Below, one piece after another: positions 17,917 to 27,879 of a stretch of DNA of 64,000 nt. The stretch is taken from NCBI RefSeq assembly GCF_014192515.1, contig NZ_JACHYB010000001.1, positions 496,001 through 560,000 of the forward strand, given 5' to 3'. The stretch is from Microbacter margulisiae (lineage in GTDB: Bacteria > Bacteroidota > Bacteroidia > Bacteroidales > Paludibacteraceae). The notes under the pieces are model-generated. The model was not told where the DNA came from and did not search any database. It saw nothing but the letters and a program-made list of their open reading frames with translations. The translations under genes were made by a program, and so were the position numbers. Each line of letters begins with the position of its first letter. Positions within the stretch are counted from its first letter, which is position 1.

Positions 17917-19341
17917 TTATTTAACCACTCCTTGCAACATTTGCAAGATAAATGACGGATAAATACCAACTAAAAATACGGAGAAAATGATTGGTACGAA
18001 AAGTAAGGTTTCCTTAAGAGTTAAATCAGAGAAATTTTCCGTAGAAGGTTTCTTTTCACCGTACATTATTCTTTGGTACATTTTCAGCATATAAACAGCT
18101 CCAAGAATAATCGTCAGTCCGGCAATCACCGCCAATACTTTATTGTATGTAAACAATCCGAGCAAAATCAAAAATTCTCCCACGAAACTGTTGGTAAGCG
18201 GTAACGCTACATTAGCTAAAAGAATGATCATGAATATAGTGGCAAAACGGGGAGCTACTCTGGCAATTCCCCCCAATTGACTGATATTGTCTGTTTTTGT
18301 CCGTTTAACAATAATGTAATAACAAAGAAAGAAACCGACGATGTTTACCCCGTGTGAAAACATTTGTAGAATACCTCCTTCAATACCGTAAGCATTGTTT
18401 GATAATAATCCCAGCGCAATAATGCCAACGTGAGCTAAAGAGGCAAAGGCAATCAATTTTTTCAGATTAGGCTGATTGATAGCAATGATGGCTCCATAAA
18501 TTACGCCAAACAAAATAATCGGCAGAACATACAGCGACCCGTTTGCCACGACATCATGACACAAGGGAATCAGAAAGCGCACAATTCCATAAAGACCCAT
18601 TTTCAGCATGATACCTGCCAGCAACATTGATCCTTGTACAGGAGATGCATTGTAGGTTTCGACCTGCCATGAATGGAATGGAAATAGCGGAATCTTGATG
18701 GCGAATGCCAGAAAGAAAGCTAGAAACAAAGGTATCTGTGCCGCATAAGGTATGTGGAGTTGGTAAAATGAGTCAAAACTAAAAGAATGGGGAGCTGGCG
18801 TTAACGTGTACAGGTACAAAATAGCGACGAGCATGAAGAAACTTCCAATGACGGTATAAATCAAGAATTTAATACTGATTCGTCTTGAGTTTTCACCTCC
18901 CCAGCGGGCGGTGATAAAGAAAATCGGTAATAGCGCAAATTCCCAGAAAATATAAAATAAAATCATATCCGATGCCGTAAACACTCCGACTAGCGCTGAT
19001 TGCATTAACATGATCAGTGCAAAAAAGCTGGCAGGACGACGTTTGTTCCTATCTGTTGAAGCAAGGATGATAGGCACAAGCAGTGTGGTTAAGATAACAA
19101 AAAGGACAGACAAAGCATCCATTTTTAAGGCAATATTCAGTCCCATTATTTGCTCCAGATTAAGATTGGCAACCAATCCTGTCCCGGGAGCAGCCCACAC
19201 GTCATAGCCGCCTAACATTGCAATGACAAAAACAATGAGCGATGCAACAAAAGCAACCGTTTTACTCTGTTGTCCCGCTTTTCCTGTAAACAGAAAAAGG
19301 GAAGTGATTAACGGAAGGATAATTAAAAGTACGATGATCAT
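17917..19341 (-). CDS. nuoM: NADH-quinone oxidoreductase subunit M
   Basis: A 474-residue antiporter-like membrane subunit. It has FYIFWEFALLPIFFITARWGG near residue 130, AFAIKIPLFPFHSWQVETY with the key Lys and His of the proton channel near 215, and NLKKLIAFASLAHVGIIALG near 295. It pumps protons together with NuoL and NuoN. It lies 23 bases before nuoN and 4 bases after nuoL. Confidence 0.95.
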   Translation of the reverse strand: MIIVLLIILPLITSLFLFTGKAGQQSKTVAFVASLIVFVIAMLGGYDVWAAPGTGLVANLNLEQIMGLNIALKMDALSVLFVILTTLLVPIILASTDRNKRRPASFFALIMLMQSALVGVFTASDMILFYIFWEFALLPIFFITARWGGENSRRISIKFLIYTVIGSFFMLVAILYLYTLTPAPHSFSFDSFYQLHIPYAAQIPLFLAFFLAFAIKIPLFPFHSWQVETYNASPVQGSMLLAGIMLKMGLYGIVRFLIPLCHDVVANGSLYVLPIILFGVIYGAIIAINQPNLKKLIAFASLAHVGIIALGLLSNNAYGIEGGILQMFSHGVNIVGFFLCYYIIVKRTKTDNISQLGGIARVAPRFATIFMIILLANVALPLTNSFVGEFLILLGLFTYNKVLAVIAGLTIILGAVYMLKMYQRIMYGEKKPSTENFSDLTLKETLLFVPIIFSVFLVGIYPSFILQMLQGVVK

Positions 19342-19345
19342 CTAT

Positions 19346-21262
19346 TTATCGAATAAGATTAAACAATAAAAGTGCTATAATACTGAATACCATTATCATG
19401 AGATAAAATCCGATATTACCGGTTTGCAACAGGCGAATTTTGGCTCCAATATATAAGGTTCCCTGACCAACCGAATTGACAAAACGGTTTATGATGCCCT
19501 GATCAATGGTTTCGCGGAGAAATATGGATAATCGTTCAACGGGTTTGACAACACAAAAGTCATAAATCTCGTCAAAATAAAATTTACGGGCCATGATGGT
19601 TTCTATGCCGGTTAATTTTACAGCTTCGTGATCTTTAGCAAATCGATGGTATAGCCACACAATCAACAAAGCAATAATAGTCAGTGGAATCAATAATGTC
19701 AGCCATTCAGTCCCAATACCAAGTGCCTGTTCGGGCATAGGTGCGATTTGATGTGCTGTTGCAAACATAGGCGACAAATAATTGCTGAATACCTTGTCTG
19801 AACCAAATAAAGCAGGAATTTGTACAAAACCGCCTATCATAGACAATACAGTCAGCACAGCCATCGGAATCAACATTACTTTAGGTGATTCGTGAATATG
19901 ATGATTGGTTTTAACAGCATTGCTTTCAGGTTTGTAGAAGGCAATGAATACCATACGGAACATGTAGATGGTTGTCAGCAATGAAATAAGAGTCGCAATA
20001 ATGCCTGTAGCCATGCCATGTTCGTAAGCCGCTGAAAGAATGTATTCTTTAGAGAAAAAGCCCGCAAAAGGAGGAATCCCTGAGATGGCAATGGAAGCGA
20101 TCAAAAACATGAAGAATGTTGCTGGAATTTTCTTACGCAATCCCCCCATGTTGCGGATGTCCTGTTCCTGATTTAATGCATGAATCACACTACCAGCTCC
20201 GAGGAAAAGCAATGCTTTAAAAAACGCATGCATGGTAAGATGAAACATGGCTCCTGAAAAAGAGCCCAATCCTAATGCCATAAACATGAATCCCAACTGA
20301 CTAACCGTTGAATATGCCAGTATTTTCTTGATATCATACTGGTAAATAGCAATCAGTCCGCTAATCGCAGCCGTGATGGCTCCTATGACTAAAATCAGGT
20401 TCATGGTGAACGGTTCTAACACGAAGATCACACTGGAACGAGCTACCAGATAAACCCCTGCGGTAACCATTGTGGCAGCATGGATGAGCGCTGACACAGG
20501 TGTGGGGCCTGCCATAGCATCTGGTAACCATGTAAATAAAGGTATTTGGGCACTTTTCCCAATGGCTCCCATAAACAAACCGAGTGTGATGATCAGTAAA
20601 GCTGTGTTGCCTGATGGCATAATCATCGCTTTATTGGCCACATCGCTGATGTTTAATGTGCCGAAGGTGTGAATGAGCATAAATGTAGCAATCAGAAAAC
20701 CCAAATCTCCGATCCGGTTCATAATAAAGGCTTTCTTTGCTGCATTATTGTTGGCGTGATCTTTATACCAGAATCCAATCAACAGATAGGAACACAGCCC
20801 GACGCCTTCCCAGCCTATAAACATCATCAGGTAATTGGAACTCAGTACTAAAATCAACATGAAGAAGATAAAGAGGTTCATATAAGAAAAGAACCGGTTT
20901 ACGCCTTCATCATTTTTCATATAACCAATAGAATAGACATGAATGAGCCAGCCTACACCATTCACAACCAGTAACATCAGCACTGACAGGCGATCGACCG
21001 TGATGCCGAATGGAATGGAAATGGAGGCAAATTGTATCCAATCAAACAGATTGACCTGTACTGTTTGTCCAGTGGTGCTGACATACCAGAATAATACGAA
21101 AGAAATTATCAGGTTGAAAAATACCAGCGAAGAGGCGACAACCCCTGCCAGATTTTTAGAAATCAACTTTTGAAATAACCCGATTGCCAGAAATCCAAGC
21201 AACGGGAAAAGTAACAAGAGCTGTGCTATAATTTGCATAAAAGAAGACTGTTCCATTACCAT
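19346..21262 (-). CDS. nuoL: NADH-quinone oxidoreductase subunit L
   Basis: A 638-residue membrane protein, the distal antiporter-like subunit with the long lateral helix at its C-terminus. Motifs include NYLMMFIGWEGVGLCSYLLI near 150, SAQIPLFTWLPDAMAGPTPV with the SALIHAATMV extension near 235-260, and DIKKILAYSTVSQLGFMFMA near 325. The start overlaps the end of nuoK by 7 bases. Length and motifs are complete. Confidence 0.95.
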   Translation of the reverse strand: MVMEQSSFMQIIAQLLLLFPLLGFLAIGLFQKLISKNLAGVVASSLVFFNLIISFVLFWYVSTTGQTVQVNLFDWIQFASISIPFGITVDRLSVLMLLVVNGVGWLIHVYSIGYMKNDEGVNRFFSYMNLFIFFMLILVLSSNYLMMFIGWEGVGLCSYLLIGFWYKDHANNNAAKKAFIMNRIGDLGFLIATFMLIHTFGTLNISDVANKAMIMPSGNTALLIITLGLFMGAIGKSAQIPLFTWLPDAMAGPTPVSALIHAATMVTAGVYLVARSSVIFVLEPFTMNLILVIGAITAAISGLIAIYQYDIKKILAYSTVSQLGFMFMALGLGSFSGAMFHLTMHAFFKALLFLGAGSVIHALNQEQDIRNMGGLRKKIPATFFMFLIASIAISGIPPFAGFFSKEYILSAAYEHGMATGIIATLISLLTTIYMFRMVFIAFYKPESNAVKTNHHIHESPKVMLIPMAVLTVLSMIGGFVQIPALFGSDKVFSNYLSPMFATAHQIAPMPEQALGIGTEWLTLLIPLTIIALLIVWLYHRFAKDHEAVKLTGIETIMARKFYFDEIYDFCVVKPVERLSIFLRETIDQGIINRFVNSVGQGTLYIGAKIRLLQTGNIGFYLMIMVFSIIALLLFNLIR

Positions 21263-21585
21263 TTGAGACGATTTAAGATGTTAATGTCAATCGTGTGTGA
21301 TGAACGGTAAACCACTACCAGCAATGCAAGCCCGATAGCTATTTCGGCTGCTGCCACCACCATGATGAAGAAGACAAACACTTGCCCAGATGGATCGTTC
21401 CGATAAGCGGCAAATGCTGCTATCAAAAGATTCGCTGAATTCAGCATCAGTTCGACCGACATGAAAATTGCCAGGGCGTTACGTTTTACCAATACGCCCA
21501 CTACTCCGATGGTAAACAGGGCGGAACAAAATATAACGTAATAGATAAGAGGAATCATTTGTAATTGGGTGACTGCTGTTTCCAT
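21256..21585 (-). CDS. nuoK: NADH-quinone oxidoreductase subunit K
   Basis: A 109-residue protein with three hydrophobic spans. The conserved membrane glutamates are in FMSVELMLNSANLL and MVVAAAEIAIGLAL, which form part of the proton path in NuoK. The ATG at 21585 is chosen because AGAAG precedes it and the nuoJ stop ends just before; a longer in-frame start overlaps nuoJ. An internal ATG would give the more usual 100 residues. Confidence 0.93.
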   Translation of the reverse strand: METAVTQLQMIPLIYYVIFCSALFTIGVVGVLVKRNALAIFMSVELMLNSANLLIAAFAAYRNDPSGQVFVFFIMVVAAAEIAIGLALLVVVYRSSHTIDINILNRLKW

Positions 21586-21589
21586 CTTC

Positions 21590-22090
21590 TTATTTTTTAT
21601 GTTTATTACCAAGCATTACAGCACCTACCATTGCCGAAAGGAAAAGAACTGAAGAGAGTTCAAAAGGCAGGAGGTATTCTGTAAATAATGTTTTCCCTAA
21701 ATTCTTTACCAGTCCAATTTGACTGGTAGTAGGATTGGTGAGCGTTGTCAGTTCTGATGATTTTATGGATCCGATCAGTACCACGAAGAGCAATCCGCCG
21801 GCTATGACTGCCATGATTTTTATCAGGTTTGTTTTCGGAAACTGTCCTTCTTTGTTCAAATTCAATAACATCACAGTGAACAGGAATAAAACCATGATAG
21901 CTCCGGCATAGACAATAACATGCACCACCGCTAAAAATTGGGCATTCAATAGAATATAATGTCCGGCCAGTGCAAAAAAGGTTAATGTCAGATAGAGTAC
22001 GCTATGCACCGGATTCTTGGTAATCAATACCATCATGGCCGAGGAAATAGCTACGATGCTTAAAAATATAAAGAGATATACCTGTAACAT
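21590..22090 (-). CDS. nuoJ: NADH-quinone oxidoreductase subunit J
   Basis: A 166-residue membrane subunit with five hydrophobic spans. It contains NPVHSVLYLTLTFFALAGHY near residue 26 and the NuoJ hallmark VIVYAGAIMVLFLFTVMLLN near 58, whose pi-bulge links quinone chemistry to the membrane arm. It begins 2 bases after nuoI ends. Confidence 0.93.
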   Translation of the reverse strand: MLQVYLFIFLSIVAISSAMMVLITKNPVHSVLYLTLTFFALAGHYILLNAQFLAVVHVIVYAGAIMVLFLFTVMLLNLNKEGQFPKTNLIKIMAVIAGGLLFVVLIGSIKSSELTTLTNPTTSQIGLVKNLGKTLFTEYLLPFELSSVLFLSAMVGAVMLGNKHKK

Positions 22091-22092
22091 AC

Positions 22093-22680
22093 TTATTTGT
22101 TATGTAATTGCGTTTTATCTTTTTTGAATGCCAGGACTTCAGGCGTTTGCCTTTTCGATACATCAATCCGGGCATCAATCGGTTCAAGCAGCTTATCTTT
22201 GCCATAGATGAAGTTGTCACGTGCTTCTTCACTGGGAACGAAACGATCAGTCAGAAAAATAGCTTCCTTTGGACAAGCCGTTTCGCAATCGCCGCAATAG
22301 ATGCATCGTAACATGTTGATTTCATACACAGCAGCATATTTTTCTTCGCGGTACAGATGTTTTTCACTTTCCAGCCTTTCTTTGGCAACCATTGTTATGG
22401 CTTCAGCCGGACACGATAATGCACATAGACCACAGGCAGTGCATCGTTCACGGCCTTCTTCGTCACGTTTCAATACATGCATTCCCCTGTAAATAGAGGA
22501 AACCGGACGCTTTACTTCAGGAAACTGAATGGTGGTTTTCTTCCTGAACAAATGCGTAAAAGTGACGTATAATCCTTTGAAAATGGCCGGCAGATAAAAT
22601 TTTTCCAACAATGTCATCTTTTTGTTGGAAACAACCTGTGATCGGTCGGTCAGTTTTATTTTATTTAAGTCCTGATTCAT
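22093..22680 (-). CDS. nuoI: NADH-quinone oxidoreductase subunit I (2x 4Fe-4S ferredoxin)
   Basis: A 195-residue hydrophilic subunit with two complete ferredoxin motifs. CTACGLCALSCP is near residue 80 and CIYCGDCETACP near 126, together binding clusters N6a and N6b that pass electrons to NuoB. It is separated from nuoH by 68 bases with no recognisable signal, the largest gap in the operon. Confidence 0.95.
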   Translation of the reverse strand: MNQDLNKIKLTDRSQVVSNKKMTLLEKFYLPAIFKGLYVTFTHLFRKKTTIQFPEVKRPVSSIYRGMHVLKRDEEGRERCTACGLCALSCPAEAITMVAKERLESEKHLYREEKYAAVYEINMLRCIYCGDCETACPKEAIFLTDRFVPSEEARDNFIYGKDKLLEPIDARIDVSKRQTPEVLAFKKDKTQLHNK

Positions 22681-22748
22681 TGTTCAATGCTTTACATATG
22701 CTTTCGTTTTGATTTCTCATTTCTTCCTCAATAATTCAGTTAAAGGTC

Positions 22749-23771
22749 TTAATGCTTCACTAACTCAATTATTCCGGTTGCTACGATGTTGATAATTGCC
22801 CATGGCAATAGCACTTTCCATCCGAACCGCATTAACTGATCGTAACGGAAGCGTGGCAAAGTCCAGCGCACCCACATGAACAGGAAGATAAAGAAACTTA
22901 TTTTGATAAAGAACGCGATGGTTCCCGCTATGGTTAGCCAGTTGTGCGACAATCCCAATTCGTGCATAAATGGGAAGTTGTAGCCTCCAAAGTATAACGA
23001 AGAGATAATTGCCGAAGAGATAAACATATTAATATACTCTGAGAAGAGATAAAATCCCAGTTTCATGGAGCTGTATTCGGTATGATAACCGCCAATAAGT
23101 TCTGAGTCGCATTCAGGCAAATCAAATGGAGTCCGGTTGCACTCAGCAAAAGCGCTAATCACAAATACAAAAAAACCAATAGGCTGATACCATACGTTCC
23201 AATGCAAACCATGTTGTTGTGCTACAATATCTTTCAAACTTAATGTGCCTGACATCATTACAATGGCGATGATTGACATTCCCATGGCCAGTTCATAACT
23301 GATCATTTGAGAAGCAGAACGTACTGCCCCCATCAGGGCATATTTGTTGTTTGATGACCAGCCTCCTATCATAATGCCATAAACTCCGATGGAGGTCACG
23401 GCAAATACATATAAAATGCCAATATTGACGTCGGCGACCTGTAATGGGAATACATTATTTCCGATAACCAGCGTATTTCCCCATGGAATAACAGCACTCC
23501 CGAGCAGGGCAATCAGCATAGTGAGCGAAGGCCCTAATACATATAGAAATTTATCGGCAGTAGCAGGCATAAATTCTTCTTTGAAGAAGAGTTTTACTCC
23601 ATCTGCTACAGGTTGAAGAATTCCAAATATGCCTGCCCTGTTAGGCCCAAGGCGATCTTGAAAAAAACCTGCAATTTTGCGCTCAACCAGTGTTGCATAC
23701 ATTGCAATGACAAGACTGAGCAAAAGTATGACAATAATTAGCGCCGTTTTAAATAGAATGATCACATCCAT
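22749..23771 (-). CDS. nuoH: NADH-quinone oxidoreductase subunit H
   Basis: A 340-residue membrane protein with about eight spans that docks the peripheral arm and forms the quinone entrance. Conserved segments are DRLGPNRAGIFGILQPVADG near 39 and FAECNRTPFDLPECDSELIG near 210, followed by GYHTEYSSMKLG, with the acidic quinone-channel residues. The gene starts one base after the nuoG stop. Confidence 0.95.
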   Translation of the reverse strand: MDVIILFKTALIIVILLLSLVIAMYATLVERKIAGFFQDRLGPNRAGIFGILQPVADGVKLFFKEEFMPATADKFLYVLGPSLTMLIALLGSAVIPWGNTLVIGNNVFPLQVADVNIGILYVFAVTSIGVYGIMIGGWSSNNKYALMGAVRSASQMISYELAMGMSIIAIVMMSGTLSLKDIVAQQHGLHWNVWYQPIGFFVFVISAFAECNRTPFDLPECDSELIGGYHTEYSSMKLGFYLFSEYINMFISSAIISSLYFGGYNFPFMHELGLSHNWLTIAGTIAFFIKISFFIFLFMWVRWTLPRFRYDQLMRFGWKVLLPWAIINIVATGIIELVKH

Positions 23772-23772
23772 A

Positions 23773-24732
23773 TTATTCCATCTTTTCTTTTAAAGGATTT
23801 ATAACCGATGGTTTCACCATGTTTCGATAATGGTTTTGGCTGATAACTGATGTCGGTTCAATGGCGCGCGGGCCTTCAATCTCCCATGCTGTCGCATCTT
23901 TCTTCTCATAGCGACATTCATTACAGATAAAATCTTCCACTTCTCCATATTTGTTGCGTCTGCCGGTTACCCGGTAAACTTCATTACCTCGCATCCATAA
24001 CGTAGCTTTCCCGGAACATTTTGTACAACTCCGGTGTGCATCCATTGGTTTAAGAAACCAAACCCTGTTTTTAAAACGGAAAGGTTTATCCGTTAATGCT
24101 CCGACCGGACACACATCAATCATGTTACCCGAAAAGTCGTTATCAATGGCTTGCTGGATGAAAGTAGATATCTCAGCCTTATCTCCGCGGTACAAGACGC
24201 CGTGCATCCTTTTGTTTGTAAATTGTTCTGCTGCGTACACACAACGGTAGCATAAGATGCAACGGTTGGGATGAAACTGAATCAGATCGCCAATAGTAAT
24301 AGGATCATATGTCCGTTTTTCTTCTTCAAACCGTGAGGTATTGCTGCCATGTTCGTAGCTTAAATTTTGTAGATCACATTCGCCAGCTTGATCGCAAACC
24401 GGACAATCCAGCGGATGGTTGATCAACAGAAATTCCACCACTGCCCTGCGGGCTTCCAATACTTCCGGTGATGTGATGTTTTGCACTACCATGCCATCCA
24501 TGACAGCTGTACGGCATGAAGGTACTAATTTTGGCATAGGACGCGGATCTTTCGTCGATCCCTGCACTACTTTCACCATACAGGTACGGCATTTCCCTCC
24601 ACTGTCTTTCAACTTGGAGTGATAACACATCGCCGGTGGAACAATGTCGCCTCCGATGAGTCTTGCCGCCTGAAGTATAGTTGTCCCTTCTTCTACTTCA
24701 ATGGTGTGGTTATCAATTGTTACTGTTAACAT
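23773..24732 (-). CDS. nuoG: NADH-quinone oxidoreductase subunit G, short form
   Basis: A 319-residue protein containing only the N-terminal half of classical NuoG. The 2Fe-2S site is CYHSKLKDSGGKCRTC near residue 36. It is followed by HPLDCPVCDQAGECDL (the N5/N4-type cysteines), CILCYRCV and IDVCPVGALTDKPFRF. The chain ends shortly after an extra CTKCSGK...CNECRY region, where the molybdopterin-like domain would begin. Short NuoG proteins are usual in Bacteroidota operons as far as I recall, so this is not scored as a truncation. Confidence 0.9.
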   Translation of the reverse strand: MLTVTIDNHTIEVEEGTTILQAARLIGGDIVPPAMCYHSKLKDSGGKCRTCMVKVVQGSTKDPRPMPKLVPSCRTAVMDGMVVQNITSPEVLEARRAVVEFLLINHPLDCPVCDQAGECDLQNLSYEHGSNTSRFEEEKRTYDPITIGDLIQFHPNRCILCYRCVYAAEQFTNKRMHGVLYRGDKAEISTFIQQAIDNDFSGNMIDVCPVGALTDKPFRFKNRVWFLKPMDAHRSCTKCSGKATLWMRGNEVYRVTGRRNKYGEVEDFICNECRYEKKDATAWEIEGPRAIEPTSVISQNHYRNMVKPSVINPLKEKME

Positions 24733-24738
24733 TGCCGT

Positions 24739-26079
24739 TTAGTTGTTTATGTATTTTGCAAGAGAACCATGTTTAATGTTCCGGACAATCTCCGGATGCG
24801 TAACATGAAACTCAAATTCTTCTCTAAAATGCCTTATTGCTGCAGCAACAGGCCAGGCCGCAGCATCACCCAGCGGACAGATGGTGTTGCCTTCGATATG
24901 GGATGAAATATTAACCAGCAAATCAATATCTTTCATCTTTCCTTCACCGTTTTCCAACCGGTAGAGTACGCTATCCATCCATCCGGTTCCTTCCCGGCAG
25001 GGTGAACATTGTCCACACGATTCATGGTGATAGAAACGGGAAAAATTATAGGTGTTGCGTACGATACAATCATCTTCATCATACACAATAAATCCTCCCG
25101 ATCCTAACATGGATCCGCTTACGAAACCTCCTTCGGCCAAGGATTCATAGCTTAACAGCCGTTTTTCTCCCTGGAGGGTATTCAGAATTAAGTTCTTTGG
25201 CAGTATGGGAACAGATGAGCCTCCGGGAATGACCGCTTTCAGTTCTTTCCCATCCTTAATACCACCGCAATATTGTTCGCTGTAAAGAAATTCCTCCACA
25301 GGTAATCCCAATTCAATTTCATATACCCCGGGACGGTTAATGTGTCCACAAGCTGAAATCAGTTTGGTGCCTGTGCTCTTGCCGATACCTATTTTGGCAA
25401 AGGTTTCGCCCCCGTTGTTCACAATCCATCCGATGTTCGACAACGTTTCCACGTTGTTCACTACCGTCGGAGACTGATAGAGTCCCTTGACGGCAGGGAA
25501 GGGGGGTTTAAGCCTTGGATTTCCCCTTTTACCTTCCAGGGATTCGAGTAGGGCGGTTTCTTCGCCACAGATGTATGCTCCGGCTCCGCAATGCACATAA
25601 ATATCCAGATCATAATGGCTCCCAAGAATGTTTTCGCCAAGAAGTCCCTGCTGATAGCATTCTTTAATGGCCTCATTCAGTATGCCTACGATGTATTTGT
25701 ATTCTCCCCGTACATAAATGTAGGCGGTATGGGCTTCAAGAGCATACGAAGCACAAATCATCCCTTCAATCAGACGATGGGGGATATGTTCCATCAGGTA
25801 ACGATCCTTGAAGGTTCCGGGTTCACTTTCGTCGGCATTACAAACCAGATAATGGGGCTTATTGCTTTTCTTGTCAATGAAACTCCATTTCATTCCTGCA
25901 GGGAAACCTGCTCCGCCACGTCCGCGTAATCCTGCGAGTTTTACCTCATTGACCACTTCGTCGGGCGTCATGGTTTTCAGCGCTTTTTCAACGGATGAAT
26001 AACCGCCGTGTTTCCTGTAAACATTGAGAAAGCGAATTCCTTCAACTTCTATATTTTCTAAGATAATCTTTCTTTCCAT
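24739..26079 (-). CDS. nuoF: NADH-quinone oxidoreductase subunit F (NADH- and FMN-binding)
   Basis: A 446-residue subunit. The NADH/FMN site is seen in GLRGRGGAGFPAGMKWSF near residue 50 and GAGAYICGEETALLESLEGK near 166. The N3 4Fe-4S cysteines are in SCGQCSPCREGT near 348 plus TICPLGDAAAWP near 388. It oxidises NADH and hands electrons to the iron-sulfur chain. The start overlaps the end of nuoE by 22 bases. Confidence 0.95.
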   Translation of the reverse strand: MERKIILENIEVEGIRFLNVYRKHGGYSSVEKALKTMTPDEVVNEVKLAGLRGRGGAGFPAGMKWSFIDKKSNKPHYLVCNADESEPGTFKDRYLMEHIPHRLIEGMICASYALEAHTAYIYVRGEYKYIVGILNEAIKECYQQGLLGENILGSHYDLDIYVHCGAGAYICGEETALLESLEGKRGNPRLKPPFPAVKGLYQSPTVVNNVETLSNIGWIVNNGGETFAKIGIGKSTGTKLISACGHINRPGVYEIELGLPVEEFLYSEQYCGGIKDGKELKAVIPGGSSVPILPKNLILNTLQGEKRLLSYESLAEGGFVSGSMLGSGGFIVYDEDDCIVRNTYNFSRFYHHESCGQCSPCREGTGWMDSVLYRLENGEGKMKDIDLLVNISSHIEGNTICPLGDAAAWPVAAAIRHFREEFEFHVTHPEIVRNIKHGSLAKYINN

Positions 26080-26657
26080 GTCTGCTTTTCTGGTTTTGGT
26101 AATGCACTCTCTTTGCGCAAGGTCTCAAGGATGTCGTCAATTTTATCAAGATTGAGATATTCGTAAAACTCGGTATTCACCTGCATTACAGGAGCCGAAC
26201 CGCAAGCTCCCAAGCATTCTACCGCCTTGAGTGTAAAAAGTTTATCTTCGGTTGTTTCGCCGACCTTGATCTTCAGCTTTTGCTCCAGATAGTGCAATAC
26301 ATCTTCGCCTCCACAAATAGCGCACGGACCTGTCTGACACACTTCAATCACGTATTTCCCGACCGGATCGAGATAGAATTGTGAGTAGAATGTTGCAACT
26401 TCGTACACTTCAATAGGAGTGATATTTAATAAGGAAGCCACGTAGTCCATAATGTCCACGTTCAGGCTGCCTCCAAACTCTTCCTGTGCAATCTGCAAGA
26501 CCGGAATCAATGCCGATTTCTTTTGATCTTCAGGATAATGAGACAGAATGCTTTCTACTTTCCGCAACGTGTCGGGGGAGAATGCAACGTCGATGTTCTT
26601 TTTTACATAGAGTTTATGGTGAAAATGTTTATCGCTCATAGTTTTATTTTTATGCAT
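26058..26657 (-). CDS. nuoE: NADH-quinone oxidoreductase subunit E (2Fe-2S)
   Basis: A 199-residue thioredoxin-like 2Fe-2S protein. The N1a cysteines are in CQTGPCAICGG near 113 and ECLGACGSAPVMQ near 149. The ATG at 26657 is kept because GGAG lies a few bases upstream; ATG at 26639 is an alternative. It overlaps nuoD by 8 bases. Presence of NuoE and NuoF means this is an NADH-using complex I, not the 11-subunit form. Confidence 0.93.
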   Translation of the reverse strand: MHKNKTMSDKHFHHKLYVKKNIDVAFSPDTLRKVESILSHYPEDQKKSALIPVLQIAQEEFGGSLNVDIMDYVASLLNITPIEVYEVATFYSQFYLDPVGKYVIEVCQTGPCAICGGEDVLHYLEQKLKIKVGETTEDKLFTLKAVECLGACGSAPVMQVNTEFYEYLNLDKIDDILETLRKESALPKPEKQTWKERLS

Positions 26658-27879
26658 CTAATTCTCCGGCAATTATATTCATACTGCTCATAGTAAGGAT
26701 AGCATCAGAGATGTTCGATCCGATAATCATTTCGGGATAAGCCTGATAATTGACAAAACAGGGGCGTCTGAAATGTAACCGGTACGGCGTACGCCCTCCT
26801 TCGGAAACAATGTAAAATCCAAGTTCTCCGTTTGCTCCTTCCACGGCATGATAGATCTCTTTTGCCGGAACATCAATTTCGCCCATTACCATCTTGAAGT
26901 GACTGATCAGCGGCTCCATTCTGCTATATACCTCTTCTTTGGGAGGCATATAAAATGCGGGTACTTCTGCATTAAACTTTCCTTCGGGAAGATTCTCCAT
27001 TGCCGTTTTAATCATCTTCATGCTTTCCCATATTTCAGTTTGTCTTACACAGAAACGATCGTATGTGTCGCCGTTTTGTCCTATGGGAACCACAAAATCG
27101 AAATCCTGATAGGATGAATAAGTCTCATGTACGCGCAGATCATAATCTACGCCGGCAGCTCGCAGACATGGACCGGTAAACCCATAATTCAGGGCTCTTT
27201 CGGCTGAAATGCCGCCTACATTGATAGTTCGATCCATAAAAATACGGTTCCGTAAAAGCAATGTTTCAAATTCATGCATTACTTTAGGTAATCGGTCTAA
27301 GAGTTCTCTTATCTTGCGCAAAGCAGTCGGTGAGAAGTCTCTGTCGAAGCCTCCAACACGTCCTAAATTAGTAGTCAGCCTTGCCCCGCATAATTCCTCA
27401 TATATCTCATAGATTCGCTCCCTTTCCTGAAAGACATATACGAAACCGGTGAGTGCTCCGCTGTCAACCCCGGTCACACTGTTACAGATCAGGTGGTCGG
27501 ATATACGTGCAAGTTCCATCACGATGATGCGCATGTAATCAATGCGCTTGTTGGTTTCAACTCCCAGTAGTTTTTCGACGGCAAGATGCCAACCGATATT
27601 GTTTAACGGCGAAGAGCAATAATTTAACCGGTCGGTAAGCGTCGTGATCTGGTAATACGGACGTCGTTCGGCTATTTTTTCAAACGCACGGTGAATGTAA
27701 CCGATCGTTTGTTCAGCTCCCAGAATGATCTCCCCGTCCATTGTCAGTATATTCTGAAATACACCATGTGTGGCAGGATGGGTAGGCCCCAGGTTCAGTG
27801 TGTTATATTTTTTATCTACCTGAATGCTGGGAATTGTTTTTGCCGGGTTGTTATGTTTTGATGTTTTATTCATAATCAT
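26650..27879 (-). CDS. nuoD: NADH-quinone oxidoreductase subunit D
   Basis: A 409-residue homologue of the [NiFe]-hydrogenase large subunit that forms the quinone site with NuoB. The N-terminal LNLGPTHPATHGVFQN carries the conserved quinone-site His. RADYCSSPLNN-type sequence (LNYCSSPLNNIG) and the C-terminal FRRPCFVNYQAY are typical. NuoC and NuoD are separate genes here, overlapping by 4 bases (ATGA). Confidence 0.95.
   Translation of the reverse strand: MIMNKTSKHNNPAKTIPSIQVDKKYNTLNLGPTHPATHGVFQNILTMDGEIILGAEQTIGYIHRAFEKIAERRPYYQITTLTDRLNYCSSPLNNIGWHLAVEKLLGVETNKRIDYMRIIVMELARISDHLICNSVTGVDSGALTGFVYVFQERERIYEIYEELCGARLTTNLGRVGGFDRDFSPTALRKIRELLDRLPKVMHEFETLLLRNRIFMDRTINVGGISAERALNYGFTGPCLRAAGVDYDLRVHETYSSYQDFDFVVPIGQNGDTYDRFCVRQTEIWESMKMIKTAMENLPEGKFNAEVPAFYMPPKEEVYSRMEPLISHFKMVMGEIDVPAKEIYHAVEGANGELGFYIVSEGGRTPYRLHFRRPCFVNYQAYPEMIIGSNISDAILTMSSMNIIAGELDA

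Noticed and set aside
23773..24732. NuoG scored as a truncated pseudogene
   Set aside because: All N-terminal iron-sulfur ligands are present, the operon is otherwise intact, and short NuoG is usual in this phylum.
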